A stretch of 64,000 nucleotides of DNA, from assembly GCA_016709145.1 (NCBI GenBank), contig JADJEK010000001.1, positions 868,001 to 932,000 on the forward strand, written 5' to 3'. The stretch is from Planctomycetota bacterium. Lineage in GTDB: Bacteria; Planctomycetota; B15-G4; JADJEK01. The position numbers and the translations under genes were made by a program. Shown here piece by piece: positions 36,024 through 45,092 of the stretch. Under the pieces are notes generated by a model. It saw only the letters and a list, made by a program, of their open reading frames with translations. It ran no database searches and was not told the origin of the DNA. Within the stretch, counting starts at the first letter, position 1, and each line of letters opens with the position of its first letter.

Positions 36024-38516
36024 GTGAACTTCCTCACGTTTTGCGCGATCGCTCTCGTACTTACCCCGCTCGCGACTAAACAATCGGTCGTCGAACCGCT
36101 CGCTGGTTTCGTCGCGAATCGTGGGCAGTGGGAATCGGAGATGCGGTTCTGCGCGCGTGACGGGAGTCTCGTGCTCGCGATTTGGGACGACGGGTTCCTG
36201 ATTCATCGCATCGATCGCGACGCACCCTCCGAATCCGTCCGATTCAGGTTCGCAGACCAACCCTCGGAAAGCGTGCGAGGCGATCGCGAGCTTCCCACCC
36301 TGCATCACTTCTATCTGGGTGACGATCCGGCACAGTGGTTTCGCGACGTCCCCGGTTTCGAGCGCGTGATCCTCGCCGGTGCCATGCACGGCGTCGATGC
36401 GGTCGTGCGGAAGGAGCCCGACGGCTTCCATTACGATTTCGAAGCGCGCGACGGGCGATCCCTCAAGGCGCTGCGCATCCGGTGTGAAGGCGCCGTCGTG
36501 GAGCGCATCGATGAACTCGGAAACCTGATCCTCAGGACGCCGTTCGGCATCATGCGTCATCTTCGACCACGCGCGTCGTCCATGGCCGATGCGTCGGATC
36601 TGGTGCCGTGTGCATTTCGGATCTTCTCGGAATCCGAGTTCGGGTTCGAAATCGAAGCGCCGCCGGGGGGCGTCGTGCTCGATCCAGGGATCGAGTGGAG
36701 CACACTACTGGGTGGCTCGACCTACGGTACGACGAATCCGAGCTCCCAACATAACACCGCGGTCCTGGACGTGAAGGTTTTGGACGATCAGACCACGCTC
36801 TTGACCGGTTCGACCGGGCACGTGAACTTTCCGACGACTCCCGGAGTCCTTCAGGGTGCCTTCGCTGGCGAGCCGGACGACGTGTTCGTCACGCGACTCA
36901 ACGCGAGCGGCTCCGCGTTGGTGTTCTCGACGTTCCTCGGTGGCAAGAAGTTTCCGTTCCCCATTGGAGGCGCGGGAATTGAAGTGGGAGAGGGAATTCA
37001 CGTTGCCCCGAATGGGACGATCGTGATCGGAGGTTGGACGAGCTCGGCCAACTTTCCATCGACACCCGGAGCATTTACAACGCCGTCCGCGAACCACCAA
37101 CGAGCATTCGCCTGCAGAATCTCGGCGGACGGATCCACGTTGTTAGCGAGTTCGTTGTTTTCGGCGGGTTCCCCCTTTGGTTTCGTGAACGAATGCGCCA
37201 TCAGTGAGACCGGTGGGATCGCGCTCGCGGGTGATTCGCACGGGCCTGGCCTGCCGCTATCTCCTGGCGCGTTCGACTTTTCCTTCAATGGTGTCGCCGA
37301 CGGTTTCGTAGTCGCGCTAACGCCCGATCTCACTGGCCTCGTGCTCGGTACCTATCTCGGAGGGTCTGCGTCCGAGGGCTGCAACGGTGTCGATTATCGC
37401 GGCACCACGATCGGTGTCATCGGGTCGACTCAGTCCACCGATTTTCCGACGACGTCTGGCGCGCTCGACGGAACGATGGAAGGTCTCGGAGACGCCTTCG
37501 TCGCGAAACTCGATGCCCCGACCGGGGCGCTTCTCTATTCCTCGTTCGTCGGAGGAACAAGCGCCGATGGTGGTGCCCTCATTGCGTTCGATGGTTACGG
37601 CAATGCGATCATCGGCGGAGGAACCAACTCCCTCGACTTCCCGACGACACCGCATTCGTTCATGCCCACACCGTGGCCGATTCCGCTCGGGGACTGCTTC
37701 ATCGCGCGCCTGAATTCGACGGGGTCCGCGCTCGATTTCGGTACGTACTTCGGCGGAGTCGAGGGTGAGGAGATCTGGGATCTTCGTGCCGACGACGATG
37801 GTTTCATCACGTTCTGCGGGACGTCCCACTCCGATCAGGCCGGGTTCCCGACGACTCCGGGCGCGATCGAGGAGGATTGGATCAGTCCGTACGCTCACGG
37901 GTTCGTGTCGCGCTTGCTGCGTGACGGCCGCACGTTGGCGTACTCGACGGCGATCGGCGGCACGAGCGGGATCAGTGGCGCCATCGTCACCGCGCTCGAT
38001 TCGGACTCGACCGGCGCCGTGACGTTCGGGGCCGGGGCGGGGCCGGATTATCCGATCACTCCCGGCGCGTTCGACTCAGTGCAGAATCAGTCCGGCAACA
38101 AGGCGGCGGTCACCCGCATCGACATGTTGCCGACGGGCGTCACCCGAATCGGCGCGTCGACGCCGGGCTGCCTCGGGCCGCTGGCCGTCGGCGTGATCCT
38201 CAATCCCAAGGCTGGTACGAAGACGTTCGAAGTGACGTGCACGCGCGGCCCTAAGTTCGGTTCCGGTCATCTGATCGTGTCGTCGTCCAAGCTCGCGATC
38301 CCGATCCTCGCGTCCGGTGCGACGCTGTACGTCGATCCCGCGGCCGCGACGCTCGTACCCGTGTCGACGGATGATCTGGGTTTCGCGCGACGAGCGTTGC
38401 CACTTCGCCACTCGCTGCAGGGCAGCAAAGGCTACGTCCAGTTCGTCTTCCCGGATCCGTGTGCGCCGGGCGGCTGGTCGGCATCGCCGGCACTGGAGAT
38501 CATCGTCCAGCCGTGA
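36024..38516 (+). CDS. Secreted SBBP beta-propeller repeat protein
   Basis: 830 residues from a GTG at 36024 (MNFLTFCAIALVLTPLA signal). The N-terminal 200 residues (FVANRGQWESEMRFCARDGS) form the NRGQ-type domain that precedes SBBP repeats in planctomycete and bacteroidete proteins. Then come multiple propeller repeats with the NFPTTPGVLQG, NFPSTPGAF, DFPTTSGALD, DFPTTPHSF, GFPTTPGAI and YPITPGAFD strands and intervening TFLGG-like strands. A C-terminal beta domain (about 120 residues) may be a sorting or stabilising tail. Nine bases after the oxidase stop, so one transcript; the same reduced GC bias suggests shared acquisition. Confidence 0.82.
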   Translation: MNFLTFCAIALVLTPLATKQSVVEPLAGFVANRGQWESEMRFCARDGSLVLAIWDDGFLIHRIDRDAPSESVRFRFADQPSESVRGDRELPTLHHFYLGDDPAQWFRDVPGFERVILAGAMHGVDAVVRKEPDGFHYDFEARDGRSLKALRIRCEGAVVERIDELGNLILRTPFGIMRHLRPRASSMADASDLVPCAFRIFSESEFGFEIEAPPGGVVLDPGIEWSTLLGGSTYGTTNPSSQHNTAVLDVKVLDDQTTLLTGSTGHVNFPTTPGVLQGAFAGEPDDVFVTRLNASGSALVFSTFLGGKKFPFPIGGAGIEVGEGIHVAPNGTIVIGGWTSSANFPSTPGAFTTPSANHQRAFACRISADGSTLLASSLFSAGSPFGFVNECAISETGGIALAGDSHGPGLPLSPGAFDFSFNGVADGFVVALTPDLTGLVLGTYLGGSASEGCNGVDYRGTTIGVIGSTQSTDFPTTSGALDGTMEGLGDAFVAKLDAPTGALLYSSFVGGTSADGGALIAFDGYGNAIIGGGTNSLDFPTTPHSFMPTPWPIPLGDCFIARLNSTGSALDFGTYFGGVEGEEIWDLRADDDGFITFCGTSHSDQAGFPTTPGAIEEDWISPYAHGFVSRLLRDGRTLAYSTAIGGTSGISGAIVTALDSDSTGAVTFGAGAGPDYPITPGAFDSVQNQSGNKAAVTRIDMLPTGVTRIGASTPGCLGPLAVGVILNPKAGTKTFEVTCTRGPKFGSGHLIVSSSKLAIPILASGATLYVDPAAATLVPVSTDDLGFARRALPLRHSLQGSKGYVQFVFPDPCAPGGWSASPALEIIVQP

Positions 38517-38669
38517 TGCGAAGCGGTTGGGCCGGCTTTGGCGGCCGATGGGCCGCCTCGCGATCGCGGAGGACCGCGATGTTCGCGGCAATCGTCGTCA
38601 CGTCGCGCCGCACCGGGACTGCGCGAGAGTCCGGTTGCAAAGCGCTGGAAACGGTTTGTGCTCACCGCC

Positions 38670-38951
38670 ATGCACCTCACACCTTCCGAACTCGACGCCG
38701 CACTCTCGACCCTCCCGCAGTGGACGGTGGCCGAGGGCAAGTTGCACCGCGCATTCCGGTTCACCGACTTCGCGGAGGCCTTCGCGTTCATGACGCGCGT
38801 CGCGGCGCTCGCGGAGCGTGCGAACCACCATCCCGAATGGAGCAACGTCTGGAATCGCGTGACGATCGACCTCGTCACGCACGACGCCGGCGGCATCACG
38901 GCGAAGGACGTCGAGTTGGCGCGCGCGATCGACGCGGCCGTCAGCCCTTGA
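38670..38951 (+). CDS. phhB: 4a-hydroxytetrahydrobiopterin dehydratase
   Basis: 93 residues starting MHLTPSELDAALSTLPQW, the standard opening of pterin-4a-carbinolamine dehydratases. The active-site motif is ERANHHPEWSNVWNRVTI, with H-H-P-E and W, and LVTHDAGGITAKDVELA closes the fold. It recycles the pterin produced by aromatic amino acid hydroxylases and may also act in molybdopterin-related chemistry. No phenylalanine hydroxylase is next to it. Its 3' end overlaps the convergent HEAT-repeat gene by 11 nt. Upstream in-frame starts look non-coding. Confidence 0.9.
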   Translation: MHLTPSELDAALSTLPQWTVAEGKLHRAFRFTDFAEAFAFMTRVAALAERANHHPEWSNVWNRVTIDLVTHDAGGITAKDVELARAIDAAVSP

Positions 38952-39756
38952 ACACCGGCTCGACGCGTTCGAGCTTGAAACCCTGCTTCTTGCCGACGTC
39001 GTCGAACCAACGCTCCGCTGCGTCCTTGTTGAACATCTTCTTGCCGCAGATCTGTTCGAGCGCGACCGCGACCGGGCCCTTCACGACCTCCCACTGCGCG
39101 CCGATCGCTTCCCAGTACGACGCCGGCGGGTTGTTCGGGTCGTTCGGATCGACAGGGCGCGGCATGTCGAGCATCGCGACGAGGATCGAGAACGCGCGCT
39201 TCTCCTTCTGCATTCCCCACGCGAACGCGAGCTCGGCGCGGACCTCGGGTTCGGAGCACTTCCAGAACAGGTCCTCGAGCAGCTTGAAGCCGTCCTTGCC
39301 GTAGCCGATGTAGCCGAGCGAGCGCACAGCCGCTCGACCGCGGACGGAGTCGTAGTTGCGCGCGAACTTGCACAGCGGCAGCAGGTGCTTCTCCGCGCCG
39401 ACACCTTTCTGCGTACCGAGGAGAACCACGGCGCGCACGCGCACGCGGTCGTCCTTCTCCTTGACGAGCTTCGCGAGTTCGTCGGCCACGAACGAGTGAC
39501 GGCCCTTCACGAAGGCGTCCAATGCCGAGACCTTGAGGTCCGGTGTCTTCGCCTCGCGCCAGGCGTTCTTGAACGCCGCGATCGCGGGCGTCGCCTGCTC
39601 GGCGGTCCACTCCGGGATTTCGGTGTCGCGCGGATCGTCCGCCGCGGCCTTGGTCGCCGCGGCGGGCGCCGCGGCCTTGTCCTGCGCGTGCGCACGGAGG
39701 TTCGATGCGACAACTGTGCTCAGGATGCAGCCGACGAGCACCAAGCGAGCCGACAT
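38941..39756 (-). CDS. Secreted HEAT-repeat protein of unknown function
   Basis: 271 residues; MSARLVLVGCILSTVVASNL plus RAHAQ is a cleavable signal peptide (AHAQ). An Ala-rich linker leads to at least three alpha-helical HEAT-like repeats (LKVSALDAFVKGRHSFVADE, DDRVRVRAVVLLGTQKGVG, RGRAAVRSLGYIGYGKDGF, EVRAELAFAWGMQKEK). Such exported HEAT proteins are frequent in Planctomycetota and are taken to be scaffolds. The last residues overlap phhB in antisense. No operon partner. Confidence 0.75.
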   Translation of the reverse strand: MSARLVLVGCILSTVVASNLRAHAQDKAAAPAAATKAAADDPRDTEIPEWTAEQATPAIAAFKNAWREAKTPDLKVSALDAFVKGRHSFVADELAKLVKEKDDRVRVRAVVLLGTQKGVGAEKHLLPLCKFARNYDSVRGRAAVRSLGYIGYGKDGFKLLEDLFWKCSEPEVRAELAFAWGMQKEKRAFSILVAMLDMPRPVDPNDPNNPPASYWEAIGAQWEVVKGPVAVALEQICGKKMFNKDAAERWFDDVGKKQGFKLERVEPVFKG

Positions 39757-39952
39757 GGCTGAACTCCTTTTGGGCTATGCGGTTCCGACGTTACCCGAGC
39801 GCCGGCGCCGTGTCGCCGCGTCATTGGACTTAGGTCGGTCGATGGGCTAGGCTTCCGCGCTTCGTCGCCGGGCTGAACAACGCCTGACGTGAACACGGTT
39901 TCGGACGGCTCCACGTGTGTCCGATCGCCTGGTTCACGCGGAGGATCCTCGC

Positions 39953-41749
39953 GTGGGCGTCATCGTCAACGACTTCAACATCATGGTGGGCACCGTCAAC
40001 GGCTCGGGTTCGCAGTCGGCGAACTTGGTCCTGATGCGCTCCATCTTCAACATGGGCGTGCCGATCGCGGGAAAGAACATCTTCCCGTCGAACATCGCAG
40101 GCCTGCCGACCTGGTTCAACATCCGCGCCAGTGAGCACGGCTACATGTGCCGCCGCGCGGGAACCGAGATCCTGGTCGCGATGAACCCGGCCACGGCCGC
40201 GGACGACGTCGCCCAGATGGCGCCGGGCACGTTGGTGCTGTTGAACGACACGATCGGCCTACTGAAGGAACGCACGGATCTGCGTCTCCTCAAGGTCCCG
40301 TTCACGAAGCTCGTCGCCGAGATCTCTCCCGAGATGAAGCTGCGCAAGCTGCTCGTGAACATGATCTACGTCGGCATCGTCGCGCAGTACCTCGGCATCG
40401 AGTCCGACGCGATCGACCTCGCGATCGACAAGCAGTTCTCCGGCAAGAAGAAGGCGGCCGACCTCAACAAGGCTGCGGTCCGCGTCGGCCAGCGCTGGGC
40501 CACCGAGAATCCGATCGAGAACCTCGGCTACCGCATCGAACGCCGCGAGAAGACCAAGGGCAAGATCATCATCGACGGCAACGCCGCGGGCGCGCTCGGC
40601 GCCGTGTTCGGTGGGCTGCAGGTGCTGGCGTGGTATCCGATCACGCCGTCGTCGTCGGTCTGCGAATCGGCGATCGCGTACCTCGAACGCTTCCGTCACG
40701 ACAAGAACGGCAAGGCGACGTACGCCGTGGTCCAGTGCGAGGACGAACTCGCATCGGCCGGCGTCGTGATCGGCGCCGGCTGGGCCGGTGCTCGCTCGAT
40801 GACCGCGACCGCGGGTCCGGGCATCTCGCTGATGGCCGAGTTCGTCGGGCTCTCGTACTACACCGAGATCCCGGCAGTGATCTGGGACGTCCAACGCGTG
40901 GGTCCGTCGACGGGCTTGCCGACGCGCACGGCGCAGGGCGACGTCGCGTTCACGTACAACCTCTCGCACGGCGATACGGCGCACATCGTGCTGCTCCCGG
41001 CGACGGTGCGCGACTGCTACGACTTCGGCGCCGAAGCGCTCGACCTCGCCGAAGAGTTCCAGACGCCGGTGTTCGTGCTGTCGGACCTCGACCTCGGCAT
41101 GAACAACTGGATGTCGGATCCCTTCCCCTATCACGACAAGCCGCTGCGTCGCGGGAAGGTGCTGTCGAAGGAGAAGCTCGACCAGATCAAGGAGTTCGCG
41201 CGTTACCGCGACGTCGACGGCGACGGCATCCCGTACCGCACGTTGCCGGGCACCGACCACGCGAAGGCCGCGTACTTCACGCGCGGATCGGGCCACAACG
41301 ACAAGGCCGAGTACTCCGAGAAGCCGCACGACTACAAGGCGATCGTCGATCGCTTGAAGAAGAAGCACGAGACGGCGCGCTCGCGCGTGCCGCAGCCCGT
41401 CGTCGTGACCGAACCGGGCGCGTCGATCGGGATCATCGCGTACGGCACCACGCACCACGCGATCGTCGAGGGCCGCGACCTGCTGAAGAAGTCCGGCATC
41501 AAGACCGACTACATGCAGATCCGCGCGCTGCCCTTGTGCGAGGACGTGCTGCGCTTCATCGAGAACCACGAACGCGTCTACGTCGTCGAGCAGAACCGCG
41601 ACGGCCAGATGCATGAACTCATCCGCTCGTACGGCCGTGCCCTCACGGACGACAAGCTGCGTTCGGTGCGCCACTACGACGGCACGCCGATCGACGCGAA
41701 GTCGTGTGTGGACGGCATCCTGGCTGGCGAAAAGGTCGAGGTGAACTGA
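39953..41749 (+). CDS. korA: 2-oxoacid:ferredoxin oxidoreductase, fused gamma-alpha subunit
   Basis: About 598 residues. A GTG at 39953 has GGAGGA seven bases upstream; a GTG at 39917 in frame lacks a ribosome site. N-terminal POR gamma domain: MVGTVNGSGSQSANLVLMRS and GKNIFPSNIAGLPTWFNI bind the CoA/keto acid side. From about residue 205 the alpha (pyrimidine-binding) domain has YPITPSSSVCESAI, ATAGPGISLMAEFVG and the FVLSDLDLG strand. The next gene encodes the TPP subunit; together they oxidatively decarboxylate a 2-oxoacid (2-oxoglutarate, pyruvate or branched chain) and reduce ferredoxin. The oxoacid is not decided, and no ferredoxin or delta subunit is adjacent. Confidence 0.87.
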   Translation: MGVIVNDFNIMVGTVNGSGSQSANLVLMRSIFNMGVPIAGKNIFPSNIAGLPTWFNIRASEHGYMCRRAGTEILVAMNPATAADDVAQMAPGTLVLLNDTIGLLKERTDLRLLKVPFTKLVAEISPEMKLRKLLVNMIYVGIVAQYLGIESDAIDLAIDKQFSGKKKAADLNKAAVRVGQRWATENPIENLGYRIERREKTKGKIIIDGNAAGALGAVFGGLQVLAWYPITPSSSVCESAIAYLERFRHDKNGKATYAVVQCEDELASAGVVIGAGWAGARSMTATAGPGISLMAEFVGLSYYTEIPAVIWDVQRVGPSTGLPTRTAQGDVAFTYNLSHGDTAHIVLLPATVRDCYDFGAEALDLAEEFQTPVFVLSDLDLGMNNWMSDPFPYHDKPLRRGKVLSKEKLDQIKEFARYRDVDGDGIPYRTLPGTDHAKAAYFTRGSGHNDKAEYSEKPHDYKAIVDRLKKKHETARSRVPQPVVVTEPGASIGIIAYGTTHHAIVEGRDLLKKSGIKTDYMQIRALPLCEDVLRFIENHERVYVVEQNRDGQMHELIRSYGRALTDDKLRSVRHYDGTPIDAKSCVDGILAGEKVEVN

Positions 41750-41750
41750 C

Positions 41751-42809
41751 ATGGCCGAGCAAGACCAAGACACTCCCGCAGCGGCGCCGGCCCAGAAGAT
41801 GAACAAGCTGGGCTTGTCGCTGCTGAACTACCGCGGCGGCAAGTCGACGCTGTGCGCCGGTTGCGGGCACGACGCGATCTCGGCCGCGATCACGCAGGCG
41901 TACTTCGAACTCGGCATGAATCCGCGCCAGGTCGCGAAGCTGTCGGGCATCGGGTGTTCGTCGAAGACGCCGGCGTACTTCCTCGGCGAAGCGTTCGGCT
42001 TCAACTCGGTCCACGGGCGCATGCCGTCGGTCGCGACCGGCGCGAACCTCGCGAATCGCGCGCTGAACCTCATTGGGGTGTCCGGCGACGGCGACACGGC
42101 GTCGATCGGACTCGGCCAGTTCTGCCACCTCGTGCGTCGCAACGCGCGCATGGTCTACATCGTCGAGAACAACGGTGTGTACGGCCTGACCAAGGGCCAG
42201 TTCTCGGCGACGGCCGACCGCGGCTCGGTGCAGAAGAAGGGCGAGCGCAACACGTACGAGGCCATCGACGTCTGCGCGCTCGCGATCGAACTCGGCTGCG
42301 ACTTCGTCGCGCGCTCGTTCTCGGGCGACCGCAAGCAGCTCATCCCGATGCTGCAGGCCGCGATCATGCACAGCGGCACTGCTGTCATCGACGTGATCTC
42401 GCCGTGCGTGACGTTCAACGATCACGAAGGCTCGACGAAGAGCTACGACTACACGAAGGCACACGACTGGATCCTGCACGAGATCGGCTTCGTGCCAGGC
42501 GCCGACAACATCGAGGTCGAGTTCGATCCGGGCACGACGCGCGACGTGAAGATGCACGACGGCTCGCACCTGACGCTGAAGAAGCTCGCGACGGACTACG
42601 ACCCGAGCGTGCGCTTGAACGCGCTGTCGGTGCTGCAGCAGGGCAAGGCCGACGGCAAGATCGTCACGGGCGTGCTGTACGTCAATCCGAACAGCGAGTC
42701 GTTCGCCGACTCGCTGAAGATGGTCGACGAGCCGCTCGCGCACTTGGCCGAGAAGGACCTGCGCCCCGCGAAGTCGTGCCTCGACCAGGTGATGGACGAG
42801 CTGCGCTGA
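41751..42809 (+). CDS. korB: 2-oxoacid:ferredoxin oxidoreductase, TPP-binding beta subunit
   Basis: 352 residues, ATG one base after the alpha stop, with GAGGTGA upstream. The N-terminal CAGCGHD binds a 4Fe-4S or stabilises TPP. SGIGCSSKTP, HGRMPSVATGANLANRAL, the TPP motif GDGDTASIGLG ... ENNGVYGLTKGQ, and VIDVISPCVTFNDHEGS are the family landmarks. It carries the thiamine diphosphate and the electron-transferring cluster. Longer than single-domain KorB by about 50 residues at the C-terminus. Followed by two hairpin repeats that separate it from the convergent DUF2911 gene. Confidence 0.9.
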   Translation: MAEQDQDTPAAAPAQKMNKLGLSLLNYRGGKSTLCAGCGHDAISAAITQAYFELGMNPRQVAKLSGIGCSSKTPAYFLGEAFGFNSVHGRMPSVATGANLANRALNLIGVSGDGDTASIGLGQFCHLVRRNARMVYIVENNGVYGLTKGQFSATADRGSVQKKGERNTYEAIDVCALAIELGCDFVARSFSGDRKQLIPMLQAAIMHSGTAVIDVISPCVTFNDHEGSTKSYDYTKAHDWILHEIGFVPGADNIEVEFDPGTTRDVKMHDGSHLTLKKLATDYDPSVRLNALSVLQQGKADGKIVTGVLYVNPNSESFADSLKMVDEPLAHLAEKDLRPAKSCLDQVMDELR

Positions 42810-42828
42810 GCTGACCCCCAAGCGAACA

Positions 42829-42972
42829 AAGGGGACAGTCCCCTCATGTGCTCTGTCCCCCTCCAGTTCGAACTGGGGCGCAAAAGGGGGACAGTCCCTT
42901 CATCTGCTCTGTCCCCTTCCGGTCGACGACCTCGAAGGGGACAGAGCAGATGAAGGGACTGTCCCCCTTTTG
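42829..42972. repeat. GGGGACAG-family repeats with a 39-bp perfect inverted repeat
   Basis: 42881-42919 and 42934-42972 are exact inverted repeats (39 bp each, 14-nt loop). A further one-armed copy at about 42829-42862 has AAAGGGGACAGTCCCCTC and CTCTGTCCCCC. A separate 14-bp palindrome (CCAGTTCGAACTGG) is at 42863-42876. The region lies between the korB stop and the convergent DUF2911 gene, so it also acts as a bidirectional terminator. GGGGACAG/CTGTCCCC palindromes are widespread in GC-rich bacteria; no transposase is nearby. Confidence 0.8.
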
Positions 42973-42998
42973 CTGGCGCGGCTCGGTGAGCCTTGGGC

Positions 42999-44009
42999 TC
43001 ACTTCTCCTGGAGCACGAGCGGCGTCGTCAGCCGATGCGGTCCGAAGTCGATGCGCAGCTCGCAGACGTGGCCGTCGTTCGGCTTGCTGGGTGCGATCGA
43101 GATCGCGAGGTCCTTCGCCGGTTCGTCGAGCGTCTCGACGTCGAGCTCCGTGACGAAGGCCGGCACCTCGAGCGCTTGGCAGTAGTACGGATCGACGCGA
43201 CGCGCACGCATGTCCTTCATGTCGTGCAGCTCGAGCAGGACGCGCTTGTCCTCGCGACGCAGCGTCAAGCCGTACTCACCCGCCGGCACGTCGAGGTCGC
43301 CGAGCGAGAGTCCGACGTTCGTGTCGAGCGTCGTCCAATCGTTCGCGCCCATGCGCCAGCGGCGACCCTCGAGCTCGGGATCCTCGAGCGCTTTCGCATA
43401 GCCGTCGCGCCACGGCACCATGCCGTGATCGATGACGACGCGCAGCGTGTCGAGCCCGCCGTAGAGCACGAGCCGCGCACTCTTGCGATCGGTCTCGGTC
43501 GAGAACATCAGGCGGTCACCGCGCGCTTGGGCGACGCGTGCGTTGTCCTCGATCTTCTTCAGGACGTCGAGGTAGCGCGCGTCACCCCGGATCGCGTCGA
43601 AGTTGCGGTCGATCCCGAGCTCGCTGGCCGACGAGAAGCCGCCCGCTGCCGCCTCGTCGAGCATGCGGATCGCGGAGTCGACATCACCCTTCTTCACGTA
43701 CACACTGGCCGCCGCGAACCGCCCGTAGCCCGCGTAACCCGGTACCTTCGCGAAGGCGTCGAACGCCGCGAGCGCACCGTCGAATTCGCTCATCTGCGTG
43801 AGCGAGTTCCCGAGCACGTACCACGCGTCGGCGTCGTTCGGTTGTTCCTGGGTGCGTGCGCGCGCGAATTCAGCCGCCTGCTTCCAATCGCGATTCCCGT
43901 ACGCCGCCTCCATCGGGGACTTGTCCTGTGCGGACGCCGCGCTCGGCGCGATCCCTCCGCAGACGGCCCATACCGCGACGAGAACCGACGACACGATCCG
44001 TGACGACAT
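42999..44009 (-). CDS. Exported TPR plus DUF2911 protein
   Basis: 336 residues from ATG 44009 with signal peptide MSSRIVSSVLVAVWAVCGGI ... ASAQ. TPR-like helices fill residues 35-140 (AAYGNRDWKQAAEFARAR, AWYVLGNSLTQMSEFDGAL, RFAAASVYVKKGDVDSAIRM). The DUF2911 domain follows (WRMGANDWTTLDTNVGLSLG, VPAGEYGLTLR, RLVLYGGLDTLRV). It is 38% or so similar in layout to the next gene, a tandem paralog. Unknown function; the DUF2911 domain is found in many secreted proteins of Bacteroidota and Planctomycetota. Confidence 0.75.
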   Translation of the reverse strand: MSSRIVSSVLVAVWAVCGGIAPSAASAQDKSPMEAAYGNRDWKQAAEFARARTQEQPNDADAWYVLGNSLTQMSEFDGALAAFDAFAKVPGYAGYGRFAAASVYVKKGDVDSAIRMLDEAAAGGFSSASELGIDRNFDAIRGDARYLDVLKKIEDNARVAQARGDRLMFSTETDRKSARLVLYGGLDTLRVVIDHGMVPWRDGYAKALEDPELEGRRWRMGANDWTTLDTNVGLSLGDLDVPAGEYGLTLRREDKRVLLELHDMKDMRARRVDPYYCQALEVPAFVTELDVETLDEPAKDLAISIAPSKPNDGHVCELRIDFGPHRLTTPLVLQEK

Positions 44010-44063
44010 CGTGTGCTCCTGCAAGAAGACGAGTGGACATGCCGTACGCCGTGGCGGACGGCT

Positions 44064-45092
44064 TCACTTCGTCGCGACGCGCATCGCCGCTTCGGCGTGG
44101 TACGGACCGTAGTCGACGGTGATGGCCGCGTTCGGCGCGTCACCCTTTGCCGGCTTCGACGTCAGCGCGAGCGTGAGCTGCTGCGTCGGCGCATCGCTCT
44201 TCGACACCGTCATCTCGACCTCGACCGGCTGCGAGAGGAAGTCCTGGATCATGAACGGGTCGATCTTCTGCGTACGCGCCTTCACCGGATCGTGGAACTG
44301 CAGCAGCGTCTTGCCGTCGCGTCGCTCCATCGAGACGTAGTACATGCCCGGCGCGAGCGTCTTGTCGCCGAACGTCAACGGCACGTTCGTGTCGAGCGTG
44401 GTCCAGAAGTCCGCGCCCAAGCGCCAGCGCCGACCGTCGAGCTTGCCGCTGTCGATCGCTGCCGCGTATTCGTCCTTCCACGCGACCGGTCCCCATTCGA
44501 GGTGGACTTCGATCGAGCGTGCCCCGAACGCGAGGATGCGCGAACCCATGCGCTGCGTCGAGTACGCGCCGAGCTCGATCTCGGCAGCACGCTCCGCGGC
44601 GCGCGTGAGCAGGTCCTTCCAGCGCGGATCGTCGTGCAGCGACGTCAGATCCGCGTCGCCTTCGAGCTGTCCATCCGGAAGCGGCGCCGTCGCGACCGCT
44701 TCGCCGAGGCACGTGAACGCCTTCTCGCGATCACCCTTCAACGCGTGGACGCAAGCGGCGTTGTAGAAGCCGAGCGATTGGATCTGGCCCTTGCCGAACT
44801 CCGCGGCCTTCATGTGCGCCACGAGCGCTTCGTCGAGCTTCCCGGCCATGTGCAGCGCGTAGCCGTAGTGATGCCAGACCTGCGCATCGTTCGGCTTCTC
44901 CGCCGACGCCGCCGGTCCGAGTTCGACGACCTTCGCCCAATCCTGCTTCTGGAAGGCCTTGTTCAGCGCCGCGGCCGAACCGGGCACCGTGGGCTTCGCG
45001 ACGTCATCGCCGGCCCATGCCGCGGTCGAGCACGCGATCGCGACGGCGACGAGACCTCCCCACGACCAACTCATGAAACGCGTCGACGTCAT
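44064..45092 (-). CDS. Exported TPR plus DUF2911 protein, paralog of the previous gene
   Basis: 342 residues from ATG 45092, with GGAGG (45099-45103) six bases upstream. Signal peptide MTSTRFMSWSWGGLVAVAIA ... AWAG. TPR-like repeats (LNKAFQKQDWAKVVELG, QVWHHYGYALHMAGKLDEA, YNAACVHALKGDREKAFTCL) are followed by the DUF2911 domain (WRLGADFWTTLDTNVPLTFG, APGMYYVSMERR, VDYGPYHAEAA). The two genes share domain order and signal-peptide type, so one arose by tandem duplication. The gap to the next gene is 54 nt, so they are probably one operon. Role unknown. Confidence 0.75.
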   Translation of the reverse strand: MTSTRFMSWSWGGLVAVAIACSTAAWAGDDVAKPTVPGSAAALNKAFQKQDWAKVVELGPAASAEKPNDAQVWHHYGYALHMAGKLDEALVAHMKAAEFGKGQIQSLGFYNAACVHALKGDREKAFTCLGEAVATAPLPDGQLEGDADLTSLHDDPRWKDLLTRAAERAAEIELGAYSTQRMGSRILAFGARSIEVHLEWGPVAWKDEYAAAIDSGKLDGRRWRLGADFWTTLDTNVPLTFGDKTLAPGMYYVSMERRDGKTLLQFHDPVKARTQKIDPFMIQDFLSQPVEVEMTVSKSDAPTQQLTLALTSKPAKGDAPNAAITVDYGPYHAEAAMRVATK

